A DNA stretch of 5,649 nucleotides from an uncultured Riemerella sp. GTDB lineage: Bacteria; Bacteroidota; Bacteroidia; Flavobacteriales; Weeksellaceae. Below, piece after piece: positions 1 to 5,649 of the stretch. The notes under the pieces are model-generated. The model made no database searches, was not told where the DNA came from, and was given only the letters and a program-made list of their open reading frames with translations. The stretch lies in contig CALHQK010000005.1 in assembly GCA_938037185.1 (NCBI GenBank), forward strand, positions 1 to 5,649, given 5' to 3'. The translations under genes were made by a program, and so were the position numbers. Each line of letters begins with the position of its first letter. Within the stretch, counting starts at the first letter, position 1.

Positions 1-1
1 T

Positions 2-2608
2 GCGACTTTGCAGGGAAAACTTCCACAGAGAACCATCACAAAGCAGGCGGCAAATGGCTATTCTTCTTACGGAAATCAGATAGGTCTTGCCACTACGATG
101 GTTAATGAAATCTATCACGAAGGCTATAGAGCGAAGAGAATGGAGGTAGGTTTCGTGGTTGGTGCAGTTCCGAAAACTTGGGTAAAACGCGAAAAACCGC
201 AGAATGGTGATATCGTGATTTTACTTGGTGGTGCCACAGGGCGAGATGGAGTAGGCGGCGCTACAGGTTCTTCCAAGGAGCAGGACGAAACCTCTATACA
301 TACGCTTTCTACCGAAGTTCAGAAAGGGAATGCCGTGGAGGAAAGAAAAATCCAAAGGCTTTTCCGTAATCCAGAAGTTACGACTTTGATAAAGAAATCT
401 AATGATTTCGGAGCGGGTGGAGTTTCTGTGGCTATCGGTGAAATTGCCGATTCTTTGGAGATAGATTTGGATATTTTACCTTTGAAATATGAAGGGCTGA
501 ACGGAACAGAACTTGCCATTTCCGAATCACAGGAGCGTATCGCAGTGGTGGTGGATGCCAAGGATAAAGACCAGTTTATCCATTTCTGTGAAAGAGAAAA
601 CATCAAAGCCGTAGAGGTAGCGAAAGTTACCGATTCGGGCAGAATGCAGATGTTCTGGAAAGGAACGAAAATAGTAGATTTGAGCCGAGAGTTTCTAAAT
701 TCCAACGGCTGTGCAAAATCTCAGAATGCCGAAATTTCTCATCTTCAAAAACTTGAAAATCAGTCAGAAATATTTAACGAAGAAAACCTCATCAGAATAC
801 TTTCGGATAAAAATACAGCCTCTCAAAAAGGTCTGTTGGAGATGTTTGACTCTTCAGTTGGTGCGACTACGGTGGCTATGCCTTTGGGCGGAAAACACCA
901 GATTACCGAGATGGAGGGAAGTGTGCAGACACTGCCTGTTTTGAATGCGAAAAATGTGGAAACGGTATCTCTGGCAGCGTGGGGCTTTGACGCCGAAATA
1001 TCTTCGCAAAACTCTCTGATAGGGGCAGCAGATGCTGTGGTGGAGTCCGTAGCGAAAATCGTGGCTATGGGCGGTGATTATAGAAAAATCCGATTGAGCT
1101 TTCAGGAATATTTTGAAAAATTAGGTCAAAACCCAGAAAAATGGGGCAAACCGCTGGCATCGCTCCTTGGGGCTTATGATGCGCAGATGAATTTTGGGCT
1201 GGCGGCCATTGGAGGGAAGGACTCTATGAGTGGAACTTACCAAAATCTGAATGTACCGCCGACATTGATTTCCTTCGCCTGTGCAGATGGGCAGAAAAAA
1301 TACATAATTTCGCCAGAGTTTAAGCAGGCTGGAAATAATATTTACCATTTTTATCATCAAAATAAAGAAAATGGACTGCCAGATTATGAAACTCTGAAAG
1401 AGGTTTTTGATTTCGTTCATCAGCAGATAAAAGCAGGAAACATCGTTTCTGTAAAGACCATAAAAGACGGTGGAGCGGCAGTTTCATTGGCGAAAATGTG
1501 TTTTGGGAATCATCTCGGTGCAGAGGTGGAACTTGCAGAAAGCCAGATTTTAGAGAAAAACATCGGTGGTTTTATCATTGAAAGTAAAACGGAACTGGCT
1601 CATTCCCAGCTTCATAAAATAGGAAAAGTGACCGAAGGAAAAACTTTGGTTATCAATAAAAAAGCGTTTGACCTTGGTAAATTGCTTTCGGCTTATACGC
1701 AGACTTTTGAAAATCTTTTCCCGACAGCCGAGCCAGACAGAATAGAAATCAACATCGATGAAAAGCTGAATTCTACCAGTCCTAAAAATATCATTATCAA
1801 GAAACATAACATCGCAAAACCAAGGGTTTTCGCGCCGATTTTCCCAGGAACAAACTGCGAATACGAAACCCAAAATGCTTTCCGAAAAGAGGGAGCAGAG
1901 GTGACCTCGTTGCCGCTCATTAACCTTACCAAAAGCCTTTTGGAGGAGAGTATAGAGGCTTGGACAAAGGAAATAGACCAGTCTCAAATTCTTGTTTTCT
2001 CAGGAGGATTTTCCGCAGGGGACGAGCCTGATGGTTCTGCGAAATTTATTGTCAATGTTCTTAAAAACGAAAAAATGAAATCAGCTGTTCATCGCCTTTT
2101 GGAGCGTGATGGGATGATTCTGGGGATTTGTAATGGATTCCAAGCCTTGGTAAAATCTGGACTTCTGCCGTATGGGGAGATAAGAGATTTGGATGAAAAC
2201 TCGCCGACACTCGCTCACAACGCGATAGGGCGCCATATTTCCCAAATGGTGGATGTGAAGGTGGTGAATGATGATTCGCCGTGGCTGAAAGGCATGAAAA
2301 ACGAGGTGTATACCATCCCGATTTCCCACGGAGAGGGGCGTTTCATGGCGAGTGAGGAGGTGCTGACAGAACTCTACAAAAATGGGCAGATAGCTACCCA
2401 ATACATTGATTTTGAAGGGAAAATAGCTCACGGCATGCCGTATAATCCAAATAATTCGCTTTTTGGAATAGAAGGAATTACCAGCCGAAGCGGAAAAATC
2501 TTCGGAAGAATGGGGCATCCAGAGCGTTTCGCAGAAGGACTACTGAAAAATATCCCAACTGCCAACTACCACAATATTTTCAGGAATGGAGTGGAGTATT
2601 TTAAGTAA
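2..2608 (+). CDS. purL: Phosphoribosylformylglycinamidine (FGAM) synthase, large single-chain type, 5' truncated by the window edge
   Basis: The enzyme converts FGAR, ATP and glutamine to FGAM in the fourth step of cytoplasmic purine synthesis. The frame is open to the left edge, so the TTG at 8 is an internal codon and not the start. About 868 residues are present, against roughly 1,200-1,300 for full-length large PurL; the N-terminal domain and the start of the first synthase domain are missing. Visible in order are a glycine-rich GGATGRDGVGGATGSS (227-274) near the first synthase half, NDFGAGGVSVA, a LAISESQER segment, and the second-half motif GGKDSMS (1211-1231). The C-terminal glutamine amidotransferase domain starts near 1817 with KPRVFAPIFPGTNCE. 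Its nucleophile cysteine lies in GICNGFQ (codon 2129-2131), and the His and Glu of the triad in GHPER (2516-2518 and 2522-2524). All expected amidotransferase residues are intact, so the gene should be functional. No terminator follows it before the next gene 26 bases on. Confidence 0.97.
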   Translation, partial: ATLQGKLPQRTITKQAANGYSSYGNQIGLATTMVNEIYHEGYRAKRMEVGFVVGAVPKTWVKREKPQNGDIVILLGGATGRDGVGGATGSSKEQDETSIHTLSTEVQKGNAVEERKIQRLFRNPEVTTLIKKSNDFGAGGVSVAIGEIADSLEIDLDILPLKYEGLNGTELAISESQERIAVVVDAKDKDQFIHFCERENIKAVEVAKVTDSGRMQMFWKGTKIVDLSREFLNSNGCAKSQNAEISHLQKLENQSEIFNEENLIRILSDKNTASQKGLLEMFDSSVGATTVAMPLGGKHQITEMEGSVQTLPVLNAKNVETVSLAAWGFDAEISSQNSLIGAADAVVESVAKIVAMGGDYRKIRLSFQEYFEKLGQNPEKWGKPLASLLGAYDAQMNFGLAAIGGKDSMSGTYQNLNVPPTLISFACADGQKKYIISPEFKQAGNNIYHFYHQNKENGLPDYETLKEVFDFVHQQIKAGNIVSVKTIKDGGAAVSLAKMCFGNHLGAEVELAESQILEKNIGGFIIESKTELAHSQLHKIGKVTEGKTLVINKKAFDLGKLLSAYTQTFENLFPTAEPDRIEINIDEKLNSTSPKNIIIKKHNIAKPRVFAPIFPGTNCEYETQNAFRKEGAEVTSLPLINLTKSLLEESIEAWTKEIDQSQILVFSGGFSAGDEPDGSAKFIVNVLKNEKMKSAVHRLLERDGMILGICNGFQALVKSGLLPYGEIRDLDENSPTLAHNAIGRHISQMVDVKVVNDDSPWLKGMKNEVYTIPISHGEGRFMASEEVLTELYKNGQIATQYIDFEGKIAHGMPYNPNNSLFGIEGITSRSGKIFGRMGHPERFAEGLLKNIPTANYHNIFRNGVEYFK

Positions 2609-2610
2609 AT

Positions 2611-2618
2611 TATATTTG
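2611..2618 (+). promoter_or_regulatory. Possible -7 promoter element (TATATTTG) in the purL-PLD gap
   Basis: TATATTTG fits the Bacteroidota -7 consensus TAnnTTTG and lies 16 bases before the ATG at 2635. That would give a very short leader for the PLD-like gene. I see no good TTTG at the matching -33 distance, and the gap is AT-rich, so a chance match is quite possible. The alternative is read-through from purL, since no terminator separates the two genes. Confidence 0.25.
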
Positions 2619-2634
2619 AAAAATTCAAGGCATT

Positions 2635-3438
2635 ATGATAAAAAATGCTCAAAGAAGGTTTTATTTTAAAACAGAAACAAAAGAAGGAGAATCAATAGAA
2701 CTTTATGTTGGACAAAGTTCGGGGAAACAATTAGGAGAAGATATAGCTAATGCTAAAAAAGAAGTTTTAATAGTATCTCCTTATATTGATGAGGCAAAGT
2801 TAGACGAGCTTATAACCCTGAAAAATAGAAGTGTAAATGTGAGATTGGCTTTCAGTGATTTGAATAAGAAACAATATAAAGAGATACTGAAAAAGTTAAT
2901 TCATCAAGACAAAGAAACGGATATAAAAAAGAAAGAAGAAAAGGAAAAGAGAACAAAAAAACTATTCTTTGGTATTATTGCTTCTTTGTTCATAACAATT
3001 GTATTCTTTATATACGGAATTATAAAGGCTCTTAATAAAGAACCCTATTTTAGTGCCTTTTGTTTTCTCTTGTTTTTTACATGTTTCTCTATAACATGTC
3101 TTCTTTTGGATAAAAAAGCAGTAACAAGCAGAATAGAAATTTATAATTATAATTATTTTGAAAAATTGAATTTCAAATATCTGCGAAATAATGGAGAAAA
3201 TATGTTCATCCATTCAAAGATATATATAATAGATAGGAGAGTGGCTTATGTAGGCTCATTGAATTATACTACAAAAGGATTTACTTCTAATTTTGAGACA
3301 AGGGTTAGAATCACTGAAAAACAAAAAATAGCGGAATTAGTAGAATTTGTACATAATATTTTTGATGACCATGATGTTTTTAAAAGACATGAATTATATT
3401 GGCTCGGAAAGAATGTTTATGCCGAAGAAAAATATTAG
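2635..3438 (+). CDS. Membrane-anchored single-HKD phospholipase D/nuclease-like protein
   Basis: This is a 267-residue member of the phospholipase D superfamily, whose members cleave phosphodiester bonds in phospholipids or nucleic acids through a phosphohistidine intermediate. The N-terminal part (about 20-75) contains VLIVSPYIDEAKLDELI and VNVRLAFSD, the alpha/beta half usual for PLD-like proteins. A lysine/glutamate-rich linker (about 88-109) follows, then two hydrophobic segments, about 110-131 and 138-158, that look like a membrane hairpin. The catalytic motif comes after: H193-x-K195-x4-D200, then GSLN at 207-210 and a family-typical glutamate at 221 (NFETRV). All HKD residues are intact. 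Only one HKD motif is present, so by analogy with Nuc, BfiI and PLD6/Zucchini it would act as a dimer. The ATG is preceded by a weak AAGG. The gene is markedly more AT-rich than purL. The substrate (lipid, DNA or RNA) cannot be told from sequence; a defence or envelope role is only a guess. Confidence 0.85.
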   Translation: MIKNAQRRFYFKTETKEGESIELYVGQSSGKQLGEDIANAKKEVLIVSPYIDEAKLDELITLKNRSVNVRLAFSDLNKKQYKEILKKLIHQDKETDIKKKEEKEKRTKKLFFGIIASLFITIVFFIYGIIKALNKEPYFSAFCFLLFFTCFSITCLLLDKKAVTSRIEIYNYNYFEKLNFKYLRNNGENMFIHSKIYIIDRRVAYVGSLNYTTKGFTSNFETRVRITEKQKIAELVEFVHNIFDDHDVFKRHELYWLGKNVYAEEKY

Positions 3439-3444
3439 ATTATA

Positions 3445-3478
3445 TTAAAAAACACCTCTTTTCAGAGGTGTTTTTTAA
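3445..3478. terminator. Bidirectional rho-independent terminator between convergent genes
   Basis: A perfect stem pairs 3445-3459 with 3464-3478 around a TTTC loop. The core is ACACCTCT/AGAGGTGT, flanked by six A on the left and six T on the right. It therefore gives a U-tract on both strands and can end both the PLD-like gene (stop six bases before it) and the leftward small-gene pair. The stop codon of the leftward gene (3475-3477) lies inside the right arm. Confidence 0.9.
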
Positions 3479-3717
3479 TACTCAAAATATAATTTTAATT
3501 CCTCATTTAGCTGGTGCTTTGACTTGGCTCTGTCTTTTTTAGAAAAAGAATTGGAGCAAAGGTAACAACTGCATATAGTTGAATGGTTTTTAGTCCATTT
3601 ATAAATTCTAGAAACTCTTAACTCATTCACACTTTGAGGAACAAATTGACTAATAAATTTTAGTCTTTTAATGTATTTAGAAAATTCTTTATGTTTTCTA
3701 AAGCTGTAATTTCTCAT
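3475..3717 (-). CDS. Small basic protein with a CxCxxC cysteine cluster, function unknown
   Basis: This encodes 80 residues with roughly three times as many Lys/Arg as Asp/Glu. It starts MRNYSFRKHKEFSKYIKRLK, a basic stretch that could bind nucleic acid. The centre has HSTICSCYLCSNS with cysteines at 49, 51 and 54. I recall CSCYLC/CSCWMCGN small proteins as recurrent hypothetical genes in Bacteroidota and elsewhere; the three cysteines suggest metal binding, though a fourth ligand is not obvious (a nearby His is possible). That motif and the tidy context support a real gene: it begins 12 bases after the coiled-coil gene on the same strand and its TAA sits in the shared terminator. No Shine-Dalgarno is seen. 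I cannot assign a function. Confidence 0.75.
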   Translation of the reverse strand: MRNYSFRKHKEFSKYIKRLKFISQFVPQSVNELRVSRIYKWTKNHSTICSCYLCSNSFSKKDRAKSKHQLNEELKLYFEY

Positions 3718-3729
3718 CAGTTATATAAT

Positions 3730-4002
3730 TTAGAACAAGTCGTCTAATTTAGATTTTGTGGAATCCCAGAATTTGCCAAGGTCAGATTTTAAATCATCTA
3801 ATTTATCTTCTGCAAGGTCTTTTATTTCATCCCATTTGTCTTCGGCTTCTTCTAATTTTGCTTCCAAAAGTTTGCTTTTTTCTTCTAGTTCTGCTTTGGC
3901 ATCACCAGAGAGTTCTTCTGCTTTTCCTTTTAGGATTTCTAGTTCTTTTTTAGCGTTTTCTATTTGTTCTTGGAATTTTTGTTTTAGTTCGTTAGTGTCC
4001 AT
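3730..4002 (-). CDS. Small acidic coiled-coil / amphipathic helical protein, function unknown
   Basis: The 90-residue product is almost wholly charged and helical: about 28 Asp/Glu and 17 Lys, leucines and alanines at heptad-like spacing, and one tryptophan in each of DKW and KFW near the C-terminal third. It has no signal peptide, cysteines or membrane segment, so it is probably cytoplasmic. The pattern resembles YtxH-like, apolipoprotein-like or LEA-like stress proteins, but low-complexity helices look alike and this is no proof of homology. The ATG at 4002 is preceded by an A-rich TAAAGAAA, and a TAnnTTTG match sits 28 bases upstream. It is the first gene of a likely two-gene unit with the CxCxxC protein. 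Opposite-strand frames here, rich in serine or leucine, are antisense shadows of this repetitive coding. Confidence 0.85.
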   Translation of the reverse strand: MDTNELKQKFQEQIENAKKELEILKGKAEELSGDAKAELEEKSKLLEAKLEEAEDKWDEIKDLAEDKLDDLKSDLGKFWDSTKSKLDDLF

Positions 4003-4030
4003 TTTCTTTAATTTTAAATGTTAAACAAGA

Positions 4031-4038
4031 CAAAGATA
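4031..4038 (-). promoter_or_regulatory. Candidate -7 promoter element (TATCTTTG) for the leftward small-gene pair
   Basis: Read on the minus strand, this is TATCTTTG, an exact fit to the Bacteroidota TAnnTTTG element, and it would give a leader of about 20 bases before the ATG at 4002. The best TTTTG upstream (4053-4057) is only 14 bases away, shorter than the usual -33 to -7 spacing, so the upstream half is unconvincing. Confidence 0.4.
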
Positions 4039-4080
4039 AACAAAAAACGATACAAAAGAGCTTTAAAACCAAATTAAAAT

Positions 4081-4117
4081 TTCTGTAAATTGCACAAAAA
4101 ATAAAAAAGAATAAGAA
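4081..4117 (+). promoter_or_regulatory. Conserved upstream element of the first secreted paralog
   Basis: TTCTGTAAATTGCACA (4081-4096), followed by an A-rich leader, precedes the ATG at 4118. The same 16 bases recur at 5119-5134 before the second paralog. TAAATTG is a partial fit to a -7 element. Conservation between copies suggests a promoter or leader function, but recent duplication alone could also explain it. The leader here is five bases longer than in the second copy. No Shine-Dalgarno is clear. Confidence 0.5.
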
Positions 4118-5056
4118 ATGAAAAGAATTTTATTAGCTGTGATGCTCTCCATAGGTGTATGGGGTTTTGCACAAAATATTGAAAAGATAATAAAGCAACA
4201 GATTGTAGATAAAATAAAAAACTACAATCCCACAGATTTAGTTCCATATTCTAAAGACGGCAAAAAATGGGCGCTGATGGATGTGAAATCCAGAAAAATC
4301 CTCACAGATTTTGTGATGAGAATACCAAGCACTTTTAATCCTGAATTTATGGCTGATATAAATATAGGGAAGTGGGTCTATGGAATGATGATTAATACAA
4401 ATTATGATATTTTGCCACTTGTAATAGCTTGTTCTATTCCAGAATGGTTTGATGTTGAAAAAACAGATGAGCTTGGTTTTCAAGTAGATGAACAAGGAAG
4501 AATGACAGCCTATAATAAGGATTATGAATATATATCAAACCCAATATTGTATAAAGGAGCGTATTATGTCATAATTACTAAAAAAGACAAAACTAATGTA
4601 CTTATTAACCAAAAAGGCGTAGAGCAGGAAGATTTTCGTTTTAGAGTGATGGTAGATACCGATTATAAAGAAAAAAAAACAGGTGAAAATGTTTTCTATG
4701 TAGAAGATTTTAAAGGTAAAAAAGGATTTGTTACTATGTCAAGAAAGAAAAAGCTTTATGGTGAACTTATGAATAATATCCAATATAGTTTTTTTGGATA
4801 CAATATTCAGAATGATAGTGAAAATATCAAAAAAATAAAAAAATCAGGCGTTATAGATTTGGTCACTCAAAAATGGATCATAAAACCACAGGAAAAATAT
4901 AAAATATACGATATAATCTACACTTCATCAGAAGAAATAAATATAGAAACATCAGAAGATAGGAATAAAGCCACTGTATATTTCTTAGCAACCGACCAAA
5001 GCGGTCAGCACTTTGTTTTGGATATAAAAGGAAATCCTATTTTACCAAAGGAATAA
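4118..5056 (+). CDS. Exported WG-repeat-like protein, paralog 1
   Basis: The 312-residue product begins with a clear signal peptide: MKRILLAVMLSIGVWGFAQ, Lys-Arg then a hydrophobic core, with probable cleavage after Q19. No lipobox cysteine is present, so it should be periplasmic or secreted. The mature part contains several short beta-rich units that look like degenerate WG repeats (G-K-W-G-L-I-D with a following strand): GKKWALMDVKSRKILTDF (48-65), GKKGFVTMSRKKKLYGEL (200-217), KSGVIDLVTQKWIIKP (242-257) and a last GQHFVLDIKGNPILPKE. WG-repeat proteins are common surface or periplasmic proteins in Bacteroidota and mostly of unknown role. The gene has its own upstream element and a terminator directly after the stop. 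A close paralog follows in tandem. The repeat assignment is by eye and moderate in confidence; that the gene is real and its product exported is well supported. Confidence 0.9.
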   Translation: MKRILLAVMLSIGVWGFAQNIEKIIKQQIVDKIKNYNPTDLVPYSKDGKKWALMDVKSRKILTDFVMRIPSTFNPEFMADINIGKWVYGMMINTNYDILPLVIACSIPEWFDVEKTDELGFQVDEQGRMTAYNKDYEYISNPILYKGAYYVIITKKDKTNVLINQKGVEQEDFRFRVMVDTDYKEKKTGENVFYVEDFKGKKGFVTMSRKKKLYGELMNNIQYSFFGYNIQNDSENIKKIKKSGVIDLVTQKWIIKPQEKYKIYDIIYTSSEEINIETSEDRNKATVYFLATDQSGQHFVLDIKGNPILPKE

Positions 5057-5057
5057 G

Positions 5058-5088
5058 TAAAAAACACCTTTTAGAAAGGTGTTTTTTA
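5058..5088 (+). terminator. Rho-independent terminator after paralog 1
   Basis: The stem pairs 5058-5071 with 5075-5088 around a three-base loop. The core is CACCTTT/AAAGGTG, with a run of six T in the right arm. It starts one base after the stop codon of paralog 1, so the second paralog is probably transcribed from its own promoter. The CACCT...AGGTG core matches that of the hairpin at 3445-3478. Confidence 0.88.
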
Positions 5089-5118
5089 TGCTTTAAAATT
5101 GATATAAAAACATAAAAA

Positions 5119-5150
5119 TTCTGTAAATTGCACACAAAATAAAAAAAGAA
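5119..5150 (+). promoter_or_regulatory. Conserved upstream element of the second secreted paralog
   Basis: The first 16 bases (5119-5134) are identical to 4081-4096 and are again followed by an A-rich leader up to the ATG at 5151. Lying between a terminator and the gene, this is the only place for a promoter of paralog 2, which favours a real regulatory role. Confidence 0.5.
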
Positions 5151-5649
5151 ATGAAAAGAATTTTATTAGCCGTGATGCTCTCTATAGGTGCATTGGGCTT
5201 CGCACAGAGTGTGGAAGAGGTAGTGAAAGAGCAGATTGTAAATAAAATAAAAGGTTACAAGCTCACAGATTTAGTTCCATACTCCAAAGACGGCAAGAAA
5301 TGGGCGCTGATGGATGTGAAATCCAGAAAAATCCTTACAGATTTTGTGTTGAATTGGCCAAGTACTTTTGATTCTAAACTTTATATTAATATAAATATAG
5401 GGGAACGGCAAAAAGAATTAAGAATTTATTCAGATTACACCTTTTCAATAATAGTAGAAGTCATGAATAGGTCACTAGGAACAAGAGAAGAACCTATTAA
5501 AACAGATACACCAGGTTTTCAAATGGATGAGTATGGGAAAATAATATCCCATCATGCTGATTATGAATATATATCAAATCCGATATTGTATAAAGGGGAC
5601 TATTATATTGTAGCTTATAAAAAAGATAATAGTGAGGTTCTTATTAATG
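5151..5649 (+). CDS. Exported WG-repeat-like protein, paralog 2 (3' end beyond the window)
   Basis: The frame is open from the ATG at 5151 to the right edge (166 full codons) with no stop, so the gene is incomplete here only because of the window. The signal peptide MKRILLAVMLSIGALGFAQ is nearly identical to that of paralog 1. Residues 42-66, including YSKDGKKWALMDVKSRK, are identical between the two. About residues 67-120 are strongly diverged and two codons longer overall. Similarity returns at GFQMDEYGK and DYEYISNPILYKG, ending with VLIN at the edge. The one WG-like unit visible is GKKWALMDVKSRKILTDF. Length and remaining repeats cannot be judged. Function unknown, presumably related to that of paralog 1. 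Confidence 0.9.
   Translation, partial: MKRILLAVMLSIGALGFAQSVEEVVKEQIVNKIKGYKLTDLVPYSKDGKKWALMDVKSRKILTDFVLNWPSTFDSKLYININIGERQKELRIYSDYTFSIIVEVMNRSLGTREEPIKTDTPGFQMDEYGKIISHHADYEYISNPILYKGDYYIVAYKKDNSEVLIN

Larger units (their letters stand above)
4081..5649 (+). repeat. Tandem gene duplication (two copies offset by about 1,033 bases)
   Basis: The unit comprises an upstream element, an exported protein gene and, at least in copy 1, a terminator. The longest exact match noted is 38 bases (4265-4302 against 5298-5335), inside the first WG-like unit. The first 68 or so codons align without gaps at offset 1,033; after the diverged middle the offset becomes 1,039 (GATTATGAATATATATCAAA at 4520 and 5559). 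The second copy leaves the window, so more copies may follow. Confidence 0.9.

Noticed and set aside
1550..1987. Leftward frames inside purL (also 319-705, 1121-1420 and 2081-2518)
   Set aside because: They lie wholly opposite a well-recognised conserved enzyme and show no domain logic of their own.
2616..2628. TTGAA-AAA-TTCAA inverted repeat between purL and the PLD-like gene
   Set aside because: The stem is five weak pairs with no T-run after it, so it is not a credible terminator; in such AT-rich sequence it is likely chance.
2962..3213. Leftward 83-residue frame opposite the membrane hairpin of the PLD-like gene
   Set aside because: It is antisense to clear PLD motifs and transmembrane coding and has no recognisable features.
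3475..4002. Toxin-antitoxin interpretation of the two small leftward genes
   Set aside because: Size and spacing fit loosely, but neither protein shows a known toxin fold or a DNA-binding antitoxin motif, so the label is not supported.
3758..4024. Rightward 88-residue serine-rich frame, and an overlapping 65-residue leucine-rich frame, opposite the coiled-coil gene
   Set aside because: Their one-sided composition is what the complement of a Glu/Lys/Leu-rich coiled coil gives; the leftward frame is the coherent protein.
4118..5649. Reading the duplicated genes as an insertion sequence or CRISPR-like repeat
   Set aside because: No transposase, terminal inverted repeats or short regularly spaced repeats are present; the similarity is between two coding genes.

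Overview
The window looks like a chromosomal segment from a Flavobacteriia-type Bacteroidota, perhaps a Weeksellaceae relative such as Chryseobacterium or Riemerella. The reasons are the long single-chain PurL, the signal peptides ending in FAQ, the weak or absent Shine-Dalgarno sequences, TAnnTTTG-like promoter elements, and a small CSCYLC protein of a kind I associate with Bacteroidota. The taxonomic guess comes from style and recall, not from a search.

Layout. (1) Positions 2-2608 hold the last two-thirds or so of purL, which encodes the large FGAM synthase of purine synthesis and is cut off at the left edge. (2) Only 26 bases later, on the same strand, comes 2635-3438. It encodes a single-HKD phospholipase D/nuclease-like protein with a two-helix membrane hairpin inserted between its N-terminal alpha/beta part and its catalytic motif. 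A strong hairpin at 3445-3478 ends it. (3) On the opposite strand, two small genes 12 bases apart run towards that hairpin and share it as terminator: an acidic coiled-coil protein (4002-3730) and a basic protein with a CxCxxC cluster (3717-3475). (4) A divergent intergenic region of 115 bases (4003-4117) separates them from a pair of tandem paralogs, 4118-5056 (complete) and 5151-5649 (cut off at the right edge). Both encode exported proteins with degenerate WG-type repeats. Each has the same short upstream element, and the first ends in its own hairpin at 5058-5088.

How it fits together. purL is a conserved housekeeping gene with moderate GC. Everything to its right is visibly richer in A+T, made of small or lineage-specific genes, and partly duplicated, so it reads as an accessory region abutting purL. 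No mobile-element genes, tRNAs, rRNAs or CRISPR repeats are visible. The two features most worth a second look are the PLD-like protein with a membrane hairpin inside its catalytic domain, and the tandem secreted paralogs with near-identical starts and strongly diverged middles. I do not see a complete, recognisable new multi-gene system.
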